Origin: Bacillaceae bacterium SAS-127 | Lineage (GTDB): Bacteria > Bacillota > Bacilli > Bacillales > Domibacillaceae | NCBI GenBank assembly: GCA_002261155.1 | Contig: NKXN01000005.1 | Span: forward strand, 1-49,422 | DNA: 49,422 bases | Direction: 5' to 3' | Part shown: positions 35,313 to 43,535 of the stretch, in pieces | How the letters are laid out: each line of letters starts with the position of its first letter | Position numbering within the stretch: position 1 is the stretch's first letter | The notes under the pieces: generated by a model | The model's input: the letters and a program-made list of their open reading frames with translations, nothing else | What the model was told of the DNA's origin: nothing | The model's database searches: none | Program-made: the position numbers and the translations under genes

Positions 35313-36105
35313 ATTCGTTCTCCTTTACTAAGTTATATGTGATGCACATCGGTTTATTTGTTCTTGGATCGCGTCCGATTTCTGCGTCAATATTAAATAC
35401 TTTTTGAAGAACGTCTCGTTTCATCACTTCTTCACAGCTTCCCGCTTTAATGATTCCTCCATTTTTTAAAGCAATCATGTAATCAGCGAAGCGAGCCGCT
35501 TGGTTTAAGTCGTGCAACACCATAATAATTGTTCGTTCTTGCTCTAGGTTTAGTTTCTGTAATAGTTCTAATACTTCTAGCTGGTGGGCCATATCTAAAT
35601 AGGTGGTGGGCTCATCAAGGAAAATGATTTCTGTTTCTTGGGCAAGAGCCATGGCAATCCAAACGCGTTGACGCTGACCTCCAGATAGGGCATCTACGGG
35701 ACGAAATTTAAACTCTGTTGTTCCCGTTACTTCTAGTGCCCAGTCAATGACTTCATAATCTTTTTTCGTTAGGCGGCCAAATCCTTTTTGATAGGGGAAA
35801 CGTCCATAAGAGATCAATTCACCAACTGTTAATCCGCTAGCGCTTTCTTGCATTTGCGGAAGAATCGCCATTTTTTTGGCGAGAATTTTGGTGTTTTCCT
35901 TCGCTATATTTTCCCCATCTAAAATGACATTTCCCGACTGATGAGAAATGATGCGAGTAATTGCTTTTAACAGTGTTGATTTTCCGCAACCATTTGAACC
36001 GATGATTGTCGTAATTTTTTTATCAGGAATTTCTACACTAAGATCCTTGACAATGAGACGTTCACCATAGCCGATGTTTAAGTCTGTTGTATATAGGCGA
36101 ACCAT
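35263..36105 (-). CDS. Iron-siderophore ABC transporter ATPase (FhuC/YusV-like)
   Basis: A 280-residue ATPase. Walker A GSNGCGKS (36-43), Q-loop LPQMQE, signature LSGGQRQRV, Walker B EIIFLDEPTTYLD, switch histidine in LHDLNQAARF. The phrase DPRTNKPMCITY near the end is typical of FhuC/FecE proteins. It is the only ATPase of this type in the window and may serve both this locus and the ATPase-less importer at 6694-9744, as YusV serves several importers in Bacillus subtilis. GGAGGTTAACACAA precedes the ATG and a Fur box lies 29 bases upstream. The last 17 codons overlap the lipoprotein gene and are probably a C-terminal extension. Confidence 0.92.
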   Translation of the reverse strand: MVRLYTTDLNIGYGERLIVKDLSVEIPDKKITTIIGSNGCGKSTLLKAITRIISHQSGNVILDGENIAKENTKILAKKMAILPQMQESASGLTVGELISYGRFPYQKGFGRLTKKDYEVIDWALEVTGTTEFKFRPVDALSGGQRQRVWIAMALAQETEIIFLDEPTTYLDMAHQLEVLELLQKLNLEQERTIIMVLHDLNQAARFADYMIALKNGGIIKAGSCEEVMKRDVLQKVFNIDAEIGRDPRTNKPMCITYNLVKENEYEKAAIADLAATRLYG

Positions 36106-36133
36106 TTGTGTTAACCTCCGTTTAGTGAATTTT

Positions 36134-36148
36134 TGATAATGATTTTCA
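36134..36148. promoter_or_regulatory. Fur box 4, before the ATPase gene of locus 2
   Basis: TGATAATGATTTTCA matches 13 of 14 defined consensus bases. Confidence 0.87.
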
Positions 36149-36268
36149 ATATCACTTTATTTAATACTATAGTTTGCTCATTTCCCAATGTCAACCATCA
36201 TTTTTTAGAAAAATTATGTATATTAGTCATTTTCATTGTAAAAAAGAAGGGGAAAGTGTATCATTTAT

Positions 36269-36283
36269 TGATAATGATAATCA
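36269..36283. promoter_or_regulatory. Fur box 5, before the ferredoxin reductase gene
   Basis: TGATAATGATAATCA matches 13 of 14 defined consensus bases, in the same 205 bp divergent gap as Fur box 4, 135 bases away. Confidence 0.87.
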
Positions 36284-36310
36284 ATAACATTTAAGAAGGA
36301 GTAGATATAA

Positions 36311-37360
36311 ATGGATCAACAACAATTGTTTGACGTAACGGTGATTGGCGGAGGGCCTGCTGGACTTTATTCGGCATTTTACAGTGGGCTTCGAGAAATG
36401 AAGACGAAGCTGATAGAATATCAACCTCAATTAGGGGGAAAAGTTCATGTGTATCCTGAGAAGATGATTTGGGATGTCGGTGGAGTAACACCTATTCCAG
36501 GGGCTCAATTAATTGAGCAATTAGTACAGCAAGGGTTAACTTTTGACCCTGAAGTGGTATTGAATGAAAAAGTGGAATCGATCTCAAGAAATGCTGATGG
36601 AATCTTTATCTTGCATGCAGCTTCAGGCCAGAAACATTATTCGAAAACAGTGATTGTTGCGGTTGGCGGAGGGATATTAAACCCGCAAAAGTTAGAAATC
36701 GAAGGGGCAGAGCGGTTTGAAGTATCGAACTTAAATTATACGGTTAAATCACTACAACGTTTTAAAGATAAAACTGTGGTCATTTCTGGCGGGGGCAACT
36801 CGGCCATTGATTGGGCCAATGAATTAGAGCCGATCGCTAAAAAGGTGTATGTCACTTATCGAAAAGAGGCGTTATCAGGTCATGAGGCACAAGTGAAGCA
36901 GCTGATGGACAGCTCGGCTATTTGTTTCTTCCAAACAGCTATTACAAAGCTGATTGCTAGTGAAAATCACGAAGTCATTGAAAAGGTAGAATTGACGAGT
37001 CATCAAACAGGAGAAACCATTTTGCTACCGGTTGATGAAGTAATTATCAATCATGGATACGAACGCGATACGACTTTGCTCGACCAAAGTGAAATCGATA
37101 TTGAAAGAATCGACAATTATTTTATCGCTGGTACTGCGAGTAGCGAATCATCGATTGAAGGACTGTATGCGGCAGGGGATATTTTAAAGCATGATGGTAA
37201 GCTACATTTAATTGCTGGAGCATTCCAAGATGCGGCGAATGCGGTGAATCAAGCAAAGCAATTTATTGAGCCAGAGGCTAATAAGTCAGGTATGGTTTCT
37301 TCCCATAATGAAATTTTTAAAAAGCGAAATAGAGAATTAGTGAAGCAGATGATGAAATGA
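36311..37360 (+). CDS. Ferredoxin--NADP(+) reductase type 2 (YcgT/YumC-like)
   Basis: A 349-residue flavoprotein of the thioredoxin-reductase fold. FAD motif GGGPAGLYS (13-21), NADPH motif SGGGNSA (159-165), and the closing GLYAAGD phrase that binds FAD. It lacks the redox CxxC of thioredoxin reductase, as ferredoxin/flavodoxin reductases of this type do. A Fur box lies directly upstream and it is divergent from a siderophore importer, so it probably supplies electrons to release iron from imported ferri-siderophores; Bacillus subtilis YcgT is a Fur-regulated relative as I recall. AAGAAGGAGTAGATATAA precedes the ATG. The last 20 residues form a basic tail. Confidence 0.92.
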   Translation: MDQQQLFDVTVIGGGPAGLYSAFYSGLREMKTKLIEYQPQLGGKVHVYPEKMIWDVGGVTPIPGAQLIEQLVQQGLTFDPEVVLNEKVESISRNADGIFILHAASGQKHYSKTVIVAVGGGILNPQKLEIEGAERFEVSNLNYTVKSLQRFKDKTVVISGGGNSAIDWANELEPIAKKVYVTYRKEALSGHEAQVKQLMDSSAICFFQTAITKLIASENHEVIEKVELTSHQTGETILLPVDEVIINHGYERDTTLLDQSEIDIERIDNYFIAGTASSESSIEGLYAAGDILKHDGKLHLIAGAFQDAANAVNQAKQFIEPEANKSGMVSSHNEIFKKRNRELVKQMMK

Positions 37361-37364
37361 GAGA

Positions 37365-37398
37365 ATGCCCCGAAGCAATTGGTTTCGGGGCATTTTTT
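37365..37398. terminator. Terminator of the ferredoxin reductase gene
   Basis: ATGCCCCGAA and TTCGGGGCAT around an 8-9 base loop, followed by seven Ts on the + strand; the stop codon of rluF lies at its edge. Confidence 0.92.
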
Positions 37399-38105
37399 TA
37401 CCATTCATTTGGCTCATAATTGAGGTCAGAAAATAATTGTTTTTTCTCTTTTTTCGTTAAATCGCGCCACTGCCCAACTGGTAAGTTGTTTAAGTGGATA
37501 TTCATGATGCGTGTTCGCTGTAGTCGATATACTTCGTAGCCTAAAGCGGCACACATGCGTCGAATTTGTCGATTTAAGCCTTGAGTTAAAGTGATTTGAA
37601 ACTCATACTTTGATAGCTGCTCGACTTTACAAGGCAGTGTTTTCGTATCTAAAATACGGACACCTGCTGCTATCTCCTTCAAGAATTCGGGGGTGATCGG
37701 CTTGTCTACAGAAACGATATATTCTTTTTCGTGTTTATTTTCAGCGCGCAGAATTCTGTTAACAATATCACCGTCATTTGTAAGTAGAATTAAGCCCTCA
37801 GAATCTTTATCAAGTCGCCCAATATGGTGAATACGCAAAGGGTGATTGACTAGATCAATAATATTTCCTTTGACCTTTTTTTCAGTTGTACTTGTAATAC
37901 CTACAGGCTTATTTAAAGCAATATATACATTGTTTCTTGCTAGTCGAATTTGTTCCCCGCTCACTCGAACGTCGTCGCCGGGCTCAACTTGGCTGCCTAT
38001 TTTCGCCACTTTCCCGTTGATTGTAACTCTGCCTTCACTAATTAATTTATCTGCTCCGCGTCTAGATGTTTTCCCAGATTCACTAATGTATTTATTAAGT
38101 CGCAG
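37398..38105 (-). CDS. rluF: 23S rRNA pseudouridine synthase RluF, non-standard start codon
   Basis: A 235-residue enzyme modifying 23S rRNA. The catalytic aspartate is in [10 protein letters not shown], with [12 protein letters not shown] before it and [17 protein letters not shown] after. Standard start codons give only 203 residues (GTG 38009) and cut the N-terminal S4 RNA-binding domain. The same frame continues upstream as [20 protein letters not shown] and [11 protein letters not shown], a typical S4 domain, back to CTG 38103-38105, ten bases after AAGGA. In relatives this position is ATG (MRLNKYI). So either CTG is the start, or ATT 38109-38111, or an ATG has been lost. Confidence 0.86.
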   Translation of the reverse strand: MRLNKYISESGKTSRRGADKLISEGRVTINGKVAKIGSQVEPGDDVRVSGEQIRLARNNVYIALNKPVGITSTTEKKVKGNIIDLVNHPLRIHHIGRLDKDSEGLILLTNDGDIVNRILRAENKHEKEYIVSVDKPITPEFLKEIAAGVRILDTKTLPCKVEQLSKYEFQITLTQGLNRQIRRMCAALGYEVYRLQRTRIMNIHLNNLPVGQWRDLTKKEKKQLFSDLNYEPNEW

Positions 38106-38257
38106 GTTAATCGCATCCTTTTATTTAGATTTTAAAAAAATTTATGTTGAAGAATTTAATTATAATGGGAATGAAGCGAACAAAAAAGGGGATGAAATGG
38201 TTTTCTCCATTTATTTTCGGGGACTTTTTTGTTTTTATACTGTTTATTTAACCGTAA
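38106..38257. other. Non-coding gap with a possible 26-codon frame
   Basis: An AT-rich stretch with TATAAT at 38161-38166 and a frame from ATG 38171 to TAA coding for 26 mostly hydrophobic residues (FSPFIFGDFFVFILFI at its end). No ribosome binding site fits the first ATG; the second has AAGGGG too close. I see no firm feature. Confidence 0.2.
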
Positions 38258-38295
38258 AGAGGCTGTTCCTAGTGAACTGACTAGGAACAGCCTCT
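38258..38295. terminator. Hairpin downstream of the alcohol dehydrogenase gene
   Basis: AGAGGCTGTTCCTAGT (38258-38273) and ACTAGGAACAGCCTCT (38280-38295) pair perfectly around 6 bases. T runs are modest on both strands. Confidence 0.75.
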
Positions 38296-38340
38296 AACTT
38301 TTTGCTTGTCGCCCCAGGGCAGTCGGCTCCGCTTTTCTAG

Positions 38341-39498
38341 TTACATCGCGTTTTTGATGATTTGGATGACTTCTTCTAGTTTTGGTTTGCGTGGGTTTGT
38401 TAGTGCACAAGCATCTTTCATTGCATTTTCTGCTAATGTTGGGATGTCTTCTTCTTTTGCACCCAATTCTTCAAAACCTTTAGGGATGTTTAGGTCACGA
38501 GCTAGGCGTTCGATTGCTTTAATTCCTTTTTTCGCTGCTTCACGTGTGCTTAATCCTTCAACATTTTCGCCAAGGTAAGCAGCGATTTCTGCATAACGAT
38601 CCATTCTAGCAATTAAGTTAAATTTGCATACGTGCGGTAATAAGATGGCGTTACAAACTCCATGAGGGAAGTTGTAGAATCCGCCAAATTGGTGAGCGAT
38701 CGCATGAACATAACCTAAAGAAGCGTTATTGAAAGCCATACCTGCTAATGATTGAGCGTATACCATTTGTTCACGAGCTTCCATGTCGGCTCCATTAGCA
38801 ACCGCGCGTGGTAAGTATTTAGGAACAAGCTTAATCGCTTGGATAGCTAATGCATCAGTAATTGGTGTTGCTGCTGTTGAAACGTAAGCTTCAATTGCAT
38901 GAGTTAAAGCATCTAATCCTGTTGCCGCTGTTAAAGCTGGTGGCATTCCAACCATAAGTTCAGGATCATTGATAGATAGTGTAGGTGTTACGTGCTTATC
39001 AACGATTGCCATTTTTACTTTGCGTTCAGAATCTGTGATGATCGTGAATTTTGTGACTTCACTTCCTGTACCAGCTGTTGTGTTGATAGCAACTAGTGGT
39101 ACCATTGGTTTTTCTGATACGTCTACACCTTCATAGTCATGAATTTTGCCGCCGTTTGCTGCGACTAAGGCAATTCCTTTTCCGGCATCGTGAGAGCTCC
39201 CTCCACCAAGAGTGACAACGCTATCACAATTTTCGGCATGATAAGCTTCTAGACCTTCCGCCACGTTTTTATCCGTTGGGTTTGGCTCAGCTTTTGGGAA
39301 AATCGCTACTTCTACTCCTGCTTCACGAATGATTTTCGCGATATTTTCAGAAATACCTAAGCCGTGTAATCCAGCATCTGTCACTAATAAAGCTTTTTTA
39401 GCGCCAAGACCTGCTAATCGAGCTCCCGTTTCGTTAACAACCCCTCTACCTAATAGATTGACTGCTGGCATATGAAATTCGCTTACTTTGTTTGTCAT
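38341..39498 (-). CDS. Iron-type NAD-dependent alcohol dehydrogenase, methanol dehydrogenase-like
   Basis: A 385-residue type III (iron/zinc) alcohol dehydrogenase, oxidising primary alcohols to aldehydes with NAD in the cytoplasm. GGGSSHDAGK binds the nucleotide, and the metal ligands lie in TGLDALTHAIEAY, GYVHAIAHQ and NFPHGVCNA. Long stretches (FPKAEPNPTDKNVAEGLEAY, KMAIVDKHVTPTLSINDPEL, LTNPRKPKLEEVIQIIKNAM) agree with what I remember of the Bacillus methanolicus methanol dehydrogenase, so it may accept methanol. No RuMP-pathway genes are nearby, so a role with ethanol or other short alcohols is equally possible. TTAGGAGGAATTATTC precedes the ATG. Confidence 0.9.
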   Translation of the reverse strand: MTNKVSEFHMPAVNLLGRGVVNETGARLAGLGAKKALLVTDAGLHGLGISENIAKIIREAGVEVAIFPKAEPNPTDKNVAEGLEAYHAENCDSVVTLGGGSSHDAGKGIALVAANGGKIHDYEGVDVSEKPMVPLVAINTTAGTGSEVTKFTIITDSERKVKMAIVDKHVTPTLSINDPELMVGMPPALTAATGLDALTHAIEAYVSTAATPITDALAIQAIKLVPKYLPRAVANGADMEAREQMVYAQSLAGMAFNNASLGYVHAIAHQFGGFYNFPHGVCNAILLPHVCKFNLIARMDRYAEIAAYLGENVEGLSTREAAKKGIKAIERLARDLNIPKGFEELGAKEEDIPTLAENAMKDACALTNPRKPKLEEVIQIIKNAM

Positions 39499-39863
39499 GA
39501 ATAATTCCTCCTAATAATATCTTTGTTAATGATAAAAGACATAGATGAAATTAAAGCTTGATAGCATGCTATGAAATGATTGTATATACATGGATATTCT
39601 ATTCCGAAATAGTATTATTAGCAAATAAAAAGTTTGAAAAAATCTTTATTTTTAGTATTTTTAGCGAATAATCGATTGAAGCAGAATTATTGTTGCATAA
39701 TATATGAGAAACGTGCATGAAATTTTTAAAGTGTTCAAAATAAAAAGAGGGCTTGTGAAGCGAAAAGATTTATTCTATAACACGCGTGATCGTTAGTTAT
39801 AGTCAGGTGCATGTTATATTGCTGATTTATTTTTGGTGAATTTATGTAGTTAATTCTTATATA
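39499..39863. other. Long AT-rich gap upstream of the alcohol dehydrogenase gene
   Basis: No gene. It contains two dyads: TAGCATGCTA (perfect, 39563-39572) and CTATTCCGAAATAG (12 of 14 bases paired, about 39599-39612), both 65-115 bases before the dehydrogenase start and so possible operators. Nothing else is recognised. Confidence 0.4.
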
Positions 39864-39892
39864 TTGCATATTTCTTAAATTCATACTATATT
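39864..39892 (+). promoter_or_regulatory. Promoter of the YciI-like gene
   Basis: TTGCAT, 17 bases, TATATT, ending 58 bases before the start. Confidence 0.6.
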
Positions 39893-39950
39893 AGTTGATA
39901 GATCAAATATTGATGAGTCAAACAATATAAAAAAGGAGTGCTTACACCAT

Positions 39951-40292
39951 ATGAGATTTTTAGTATATTATACACATGGAGAGGCTTGGATTGCTGGAAA
40001 GACAACAAATGAGCAACCATATATTAATCAACATGCTTTGCATATTCAAAACAGATTTAATGAAGGAAAAATTATTTTTGCCGGCCCATTTGAAGATCAT
40101 ACGGGAGGAGCTTCTATTCTTGAAGTCGCTAATGAAGAGGAAGCCTATGATATAATAAATAATGATCCGCTTGTTAAAAATAAAGTTGTAAATGCTAAAT
40201 TGAGCCCTTGGGAGCCCATCTATAATAGACATGAAAATTCCAGTCCAAACTTCACTAGAGAATTTTTTGAAAGCCAAGGAATTATTATATAG
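39951..40292 (+). CDS. YciI-family protein
   Basis: A 113-residue small dimeric-barrel protein of the YciI family. Typical features: a beta strand start (MRFLVYYTHG), HALHIQNRFNEGKIIFAGPF (family histidine and the G-P-F turn), then SILEVANEEEAYDIINNDPLVKNKVV and a final PWEPIY. Family members are small enzymes or binding proteins with few assigned reactions. Strong site AAAAAAGGAGTGCTTACACC precedes the ATG. It stands alone, opposite the alcohol dehydrogenase across 452 bp. No function is claimed. Confidence 0.83.
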   Translation: MRFLVYYTHGEAWIAGKTTNEQPYINQHALHIQNRFNEGKIIFAGPFEDHTGGASILEVANEEEAYDIINNDPLVKNKVVNAKLSPWEPIYNRHENSSPNFTREFFESQGIII

Positions 40293-40356
40293 AAACTGTG
40301 CCGTGAAGCGCAAAGTAATTTCCGATAAATGTATAAAAAACACAGAAGTGAAAATG

Positions 40357-40408
40357 AACTGCATCCGAATTGTTAGATTGTGTCTAACAATTCAGGTGCA
40401 GTTTTTCT
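40357..40408 (+). terminator. Terminator after the YciI-like gene
   Basis: AACTGCATCCGAATTGTTAGA (first 20 bases counted) pairs with TCTAACAATTCAGGTGCAGT across 40357-40403 with few mismatches, then five Ts. Confidence 0.82.
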
Positions 40409-40465
40409 CTATGGTTAATTACTTATACAATCGACTCTAGACCTACATACTCTTTTATTTCAACA

Positions 40466-40582
40466 ATGTTAGAACAAGCTTTAGAACGACTGATGCATTC
40501 GGATCAAGGTTGGCACTATCAAATGAAGCCATATCGTGAGTGATTAAAATCAAAAGGCATTGTACAAAGCATGTCTCGTTTT
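40466..40582 (+). pseudogene. IS3-family transposase (orfB) remnant
   Basis: The frame reads LEQALERLMHSDQGWHYQMK, PYRE, stop (TGA 40540-40542), LKSKGIVQSMSR. HSDQGW with the following Y-Q-M and KGI-x-QSMSR is the conserved second-aspartate region of IS3/IS150 integrase-type transposases. Both ends are missing, a short internal piece before HSD seems deleted, and there is an in-frame stop. No terminal repeats are found nearby. The gap 40409-40693 otherwise shows only AT-rich DNA. Confidence 0.78.
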
Positions 40583-40693
40583 GTTGTCTTTTTATATTTC
40601 CCTTTGACTTTACACATAATGGGGTGTATTTTCGTATTATAGTATATTCAAATAATCAGATATACAAATATATTTAACAGAAGAAGGGATAAA

Positions 40694-42451
40694 ATGAGAA
40701 AGCGCAGGTTTTGGACGGGGAGATATGAAAATTATTCTCTAGGGTCGTTTCAAAAAGACGTCATGTCTGGTGTTGTCGTAGGTATCATTGCAATTCCGTT
40801 GGGGATGGCCTTTGCCATAGCTTCCGGGGTGAAGCCTGAGTATGGAATTTATACGACGATTATTGCAGGGATCTTGATTTCATTGTTTGGTGGGTCTAAG
40901 TATCAAATTGGGGGACCTACGGGTGCGTTCATTCCAATTTTACTTGGAATTGTCATGACGTACGGGTATGAAAATTTATTAATTGCCGGATTTATGGCAG
41001 GAATTCTTTTAGTACTGATGGGGATTTTCAAGCTAGGGTCATTAATTAAATTTATTCCTAAGCCGGTGACGATAGGGTTTACGACTGGAATTGCGGTCAT
41101 TATTTTTGTCGGGCAGGTTCCTAGTTTCTTAGGGCTAACAGACATAGAAAAACATGAATCTTTTGTGAAAAATGTAAATGAAATTGTGGTTCATTTTGGT
41201 AGTCTTAACTTCTATAGTATTTTGACTGCGGTCATTTGTTTAGTGACGGTATTGTATACGCCTAAATTATTCCCAAAGGTTCCGGGACCGTTAATTGGAC
41301 TGCTTTTTTCAACGGTGGTTGCGGCTGTTTTTTATCCCGGTCAAGTGGCGACGATTGGTTCGACATATGGCGAGATTCCCAATACTTTGCCGAAGTTTGC
41401 TTTCCCAGATATGACGTGGGAGAGGGTGCAGCTTTTAATTCAGCCAGCCTTTGTTATTGCGATTTTGGGTGCGATCGAATCGCTTTTATCAGCAGTAGTC
41501 GCGGATGGAATGACGAATAGTAAGCATAATAGTAATCGAGAATTAGTGGGGCAAGGGATTGCCAATATGGTAACTCCGATGTTTGGAGGGATTCCGGCTA
41601 CTGGTGCGATTGCTCGGACAGCGACAAATATTAGAAATGGGGCAGCTTCTCCACTCTCTGGTGTGATTCACGGAGTTGTCGTTCTTTTCGTCTTATTGCT
41701 GTTTGCACCGTATACATCAGAAATTCCATTGGCTAGTATGGCGCCGGTTTTGATGGTGGTGGCCTGGAATATGAGTGAGCGACGTGTATTTTATCATGTG
41801 CTGAAGACGAAAACAGAAGATTCATTCGTTTTGTTGATCACTTTTTTACTAACCGTTTTAGTAAATTTGACGGTAGCAGTGGAAGTTGGTCTTGTTTTAG
41901 CCGTGATTCTTTTTACGAAGCGTATGAGTGATATAATGGTGACAGAAAAGGCGTTGCCAAATCCTCATAATAAGCATGAAAAAGTGGAGAGTCAGGTCGT
42001 GTCCGATACTCATGATTGCCCTCAAATTAGTATTTACAATGTGGAAGGGCCGTTGTTTTTTGGAGCGGCGCAATCTTTTGAGCAAACGATTATGAAGACG
42101 ATTCATTACAAGCCTAGAGTATTGCTGCTAAGAATGGGGAGAGTCCCGTTTATGGATACAACTGGGGAATCCTATTTCTTAAGTATTGTTAAAAATTTCT
42201 CTAAGCATGGGGTTGTACTTATTTCAGGGATTCAACCTCAACCGAAAGAAGTCCTAATAAAGACGGGGCTCTATGAGTTCATTGGAGAAGAACACTTTTT
42301 TGACCATACAGGAGAGGCGATCAATTATGCTCTCAAGCATTTGAAAAAAGATCAATGTCTTGGTTGTAAGCATTTTGCTTTTAGAGAATGTGAAAATCTT
42401 TCAGGCTTGAAGAAGAAAAAGGATGAAACAAGAGCGATGTCTATCACATGA
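40694..42451 (+). CDS. SulP-family anion transporter with STAS domain
   Basis: A 585-residue transporter for sulfate, bicarbonate or similar anions. Residues 1-420 form the membrane domain with the SulP phrases AIPLGMAFAIASGVKPEYGI and GGPTGAF, and SKHNSNRELVGQGIANMVTP. Residues about 440-550 form a STAS domain (MDTTGESYF). The C-terminus adds a cysteine-rich tail, QCLGCKHFAFRECENL, with three cysteines and a histidine that could bind a metal; such a tail is not usual in the family as I know it. AGAAGGGATAAA precedes the ATG. The stop overlaps an ArsR gene by 4 bases, so the two are co-translated. Confidence 0.92.
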   Translation: MRKRRFWTGRYENYSLGSFQKDVMSGVVVGIIAIPLGMAFAIASGVKPEYGIYTTIIAGILISLFGGSKYQIGGPTGAFIPILLGIVMTYGYENLLIAGFMAGILLVLMGIFKLGSLIKFIPKPVTIGFTTGIAVIIFVGQVPSFLGLTDIEKHESFVKNVNEIVVHFGSLNFYSILTAVICLVTVLYTPKLFPKVPGPLIGLLFSTVVAAVFYPGQVATIGSTYGEIPNTLPKFAFPDMTWERVQLLIQPAFVIAILGAIESLLSAVVADGMTNSKHNSNRELVGQGIANMVTPMFGGIPATGAIARTATNIRNGAASPLSGVIHGVVVLFVLLLFAPYTSEIPLASMAPVLMVVAWNMSERRVFYHVLKTKTEDSFVLLITFLLTVLVNLTVAVEVGLVLAVILFTKRMSDIMVTEKALPNPHNKHEKVESQVVSDTHDCPQISIYNVEGPLFFGAAQSFEQTIMKTIHYKPRVLLLRMGRVPFMDTTGESYFLSIVKNFSKHGVVLISGIQPQPKEVLIKTGLYEFIGEEHFFDHTGEAINYALKHLKKDQCLGCKHFAFRECENLSGLKKKKDETRAMSIT

Positions 42452-42798
42452 TAGAAAGAGAGGAAAAGAAATTGGTTCTTGAAATGCAGCAATTTAAAGC
42501 CGAGTTTTTTAAAGCGCTCGCACATCCGCTTAGGATCAAAATTCTTGAGATATTGGCTGAAGGCGATAAAAGCGTTAATGAAATTCAAAATCTAGCGGGA
42601 AGCGAAGGCTCAGCCGTCTCTCAACAACTCACCGTCCTGCGGGGCAAAAACATTGTCACAGGAACGAAAGATGGAAATCGAGTCATTTATTCTTTAAGAG
42701 ATCCCATGATCATCGAACTTCTCGCCGTTGCACGCCAAATCTTTAACAACCACCTAGTCGACACGATCACGATGTTAGACAAGATGAAAGAAGAATAG
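42448..42798 (+). CDS. ArsR-family regulator
   Basis: A 116-residue winged helix regulator: FFKALAHPLRIKILEILAEG, then VNEIQNLAGSEGSAVSQQLTVLRGKNIV as recognition helix and GNRVIYSLRD as wing. The classical metal-binding cysteines of ArsR/SmtB (ELCVCDL in the recognition helix) are absent, so it may respond to a non-metal signal or to metal at other residues. It is translated with the SulP gene and probably regulates that operon. A terminator follows. Confidence 0.9.
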   Translation: MIEREEKKLVLEMQQFKAEFFKALAHPLRIKILEILAEGDKSVNEIQNLAGSEGSAVSQQLTVLRGKNIVTGTKDGNRVIYSLRDPMIIELLAVARQIFNNHLVDTITMLDKMKEE

Positions 42799-42832
42799 GT
42801 GCCTGTCACTCCCCGAAATTTGTCGAAAAAAT

Positions 42833-42873
42833 AAAAAAGGAGCCTGTCTATCGCTGGACGGGACTCCTTTTTT
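42833..42873. terminator. Bidirectional terminator
   Basis: AAAAAAGGAG, CCTGTC against GACGGG, CTCCTTTTTT with minor mismatches, between convergent ArsR and DUF2238 genes. Confidence 0.85.
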
Positions 42874-42895
42874 GTTTGTATAAAGAGTTTGGGTT

Positions 42896-43453
42896 TTACC
42901 GTTTATTAAAGGCAATGACAATCGCGACGAATAATCCTCCAAGGCTATCCGCTATTAAATCGCCCATGGTATCGACGTTTCCGCCACCTTGGGTTGTTGT
43001 TCCTAATAGATGATCCGCGGAAAACTCATAGATTTCCCAAAATACACCGCCTAGTACAGACACTGAAAATAGGAATAATAGAACAAAGGAACGAGACATT
43101 CCTTCTCTAGATGCGGGAGTCGTTAAACGATCCATCAGTTCTAAAGCAGCAAAGGCAATAAGTCCACCGCTTAAAAAATGGAGGAATGTATCCCACCAGC
43201 CAAGGCTATAAAAGCGCATAAGCGAACCTAGTAGTTGAGAACCGATTAGAAAAATAAAATAAGAGATAACTAACGGTTTTTTTAATGATGAACGAGTAAA
43301 ACGCTCGATAATTATCGGAACTAAGCCGGCAATCATCCCACCTAGTCCAATTTGATAGCGATACACATCTTCTGCGAACCAAAAAAATAAAAAACAGCCA
43401 AACATAAAGATAAAGTAAGACAAGCTAAGTATAGTTGTTAATTTTTGTTTCAT
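42896..43453 (-). CDS. DUF2238 (YjdF-like) membrane protein
   Basis: A 185-residue membrane protein with about six helices. The phrases GWWDTFLHFLSGGLIA, GGVFWEIYEFSAD and DTMGDLIADSLGG are characteristic of the DUF2238/YjdF family: conserved polar residues D, H, W-E and D inside helices suggest a membrane enzyme or channel, but none is established. AGGTGAGGTGAAAGA precedes the ATG. It stands between two terminator-bounded units. No function is claimed. Confidence 0.8.
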   Translation of the reverse strand: MKQKLTTILSLSYFIFMFGCFLFFWFAEDVYRYQIGLGGMIAGLVPIIIERFTRSSLKKPLVISYFIFLIGSQLLGSLMRFYSLGWWDTFLHFLSGGLIAFAALELMDRLTTPASREGMSRSFVLLFLFSVSVLGGVFWEIYEFSADHLLGTTTQGGGNVDTMGDLIADSLGGLFVAIVIAFNKR

Positions 43454-43535
43454 TCTTTCACCTCACCTTCTAGTCTACTAGAAAAGTAAGAAAAATGTTT
43501 CATTCCCCCCTATTTTTGATGAAGCTAGGTAGGAG

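Noticed and set aside
38171-38251. 26-residue hydrophobic peptide gene
   Set aside because: No fitting ribosome binding site and the only promoter hint is a lone TATAAT; kept only as a low-confidence note.
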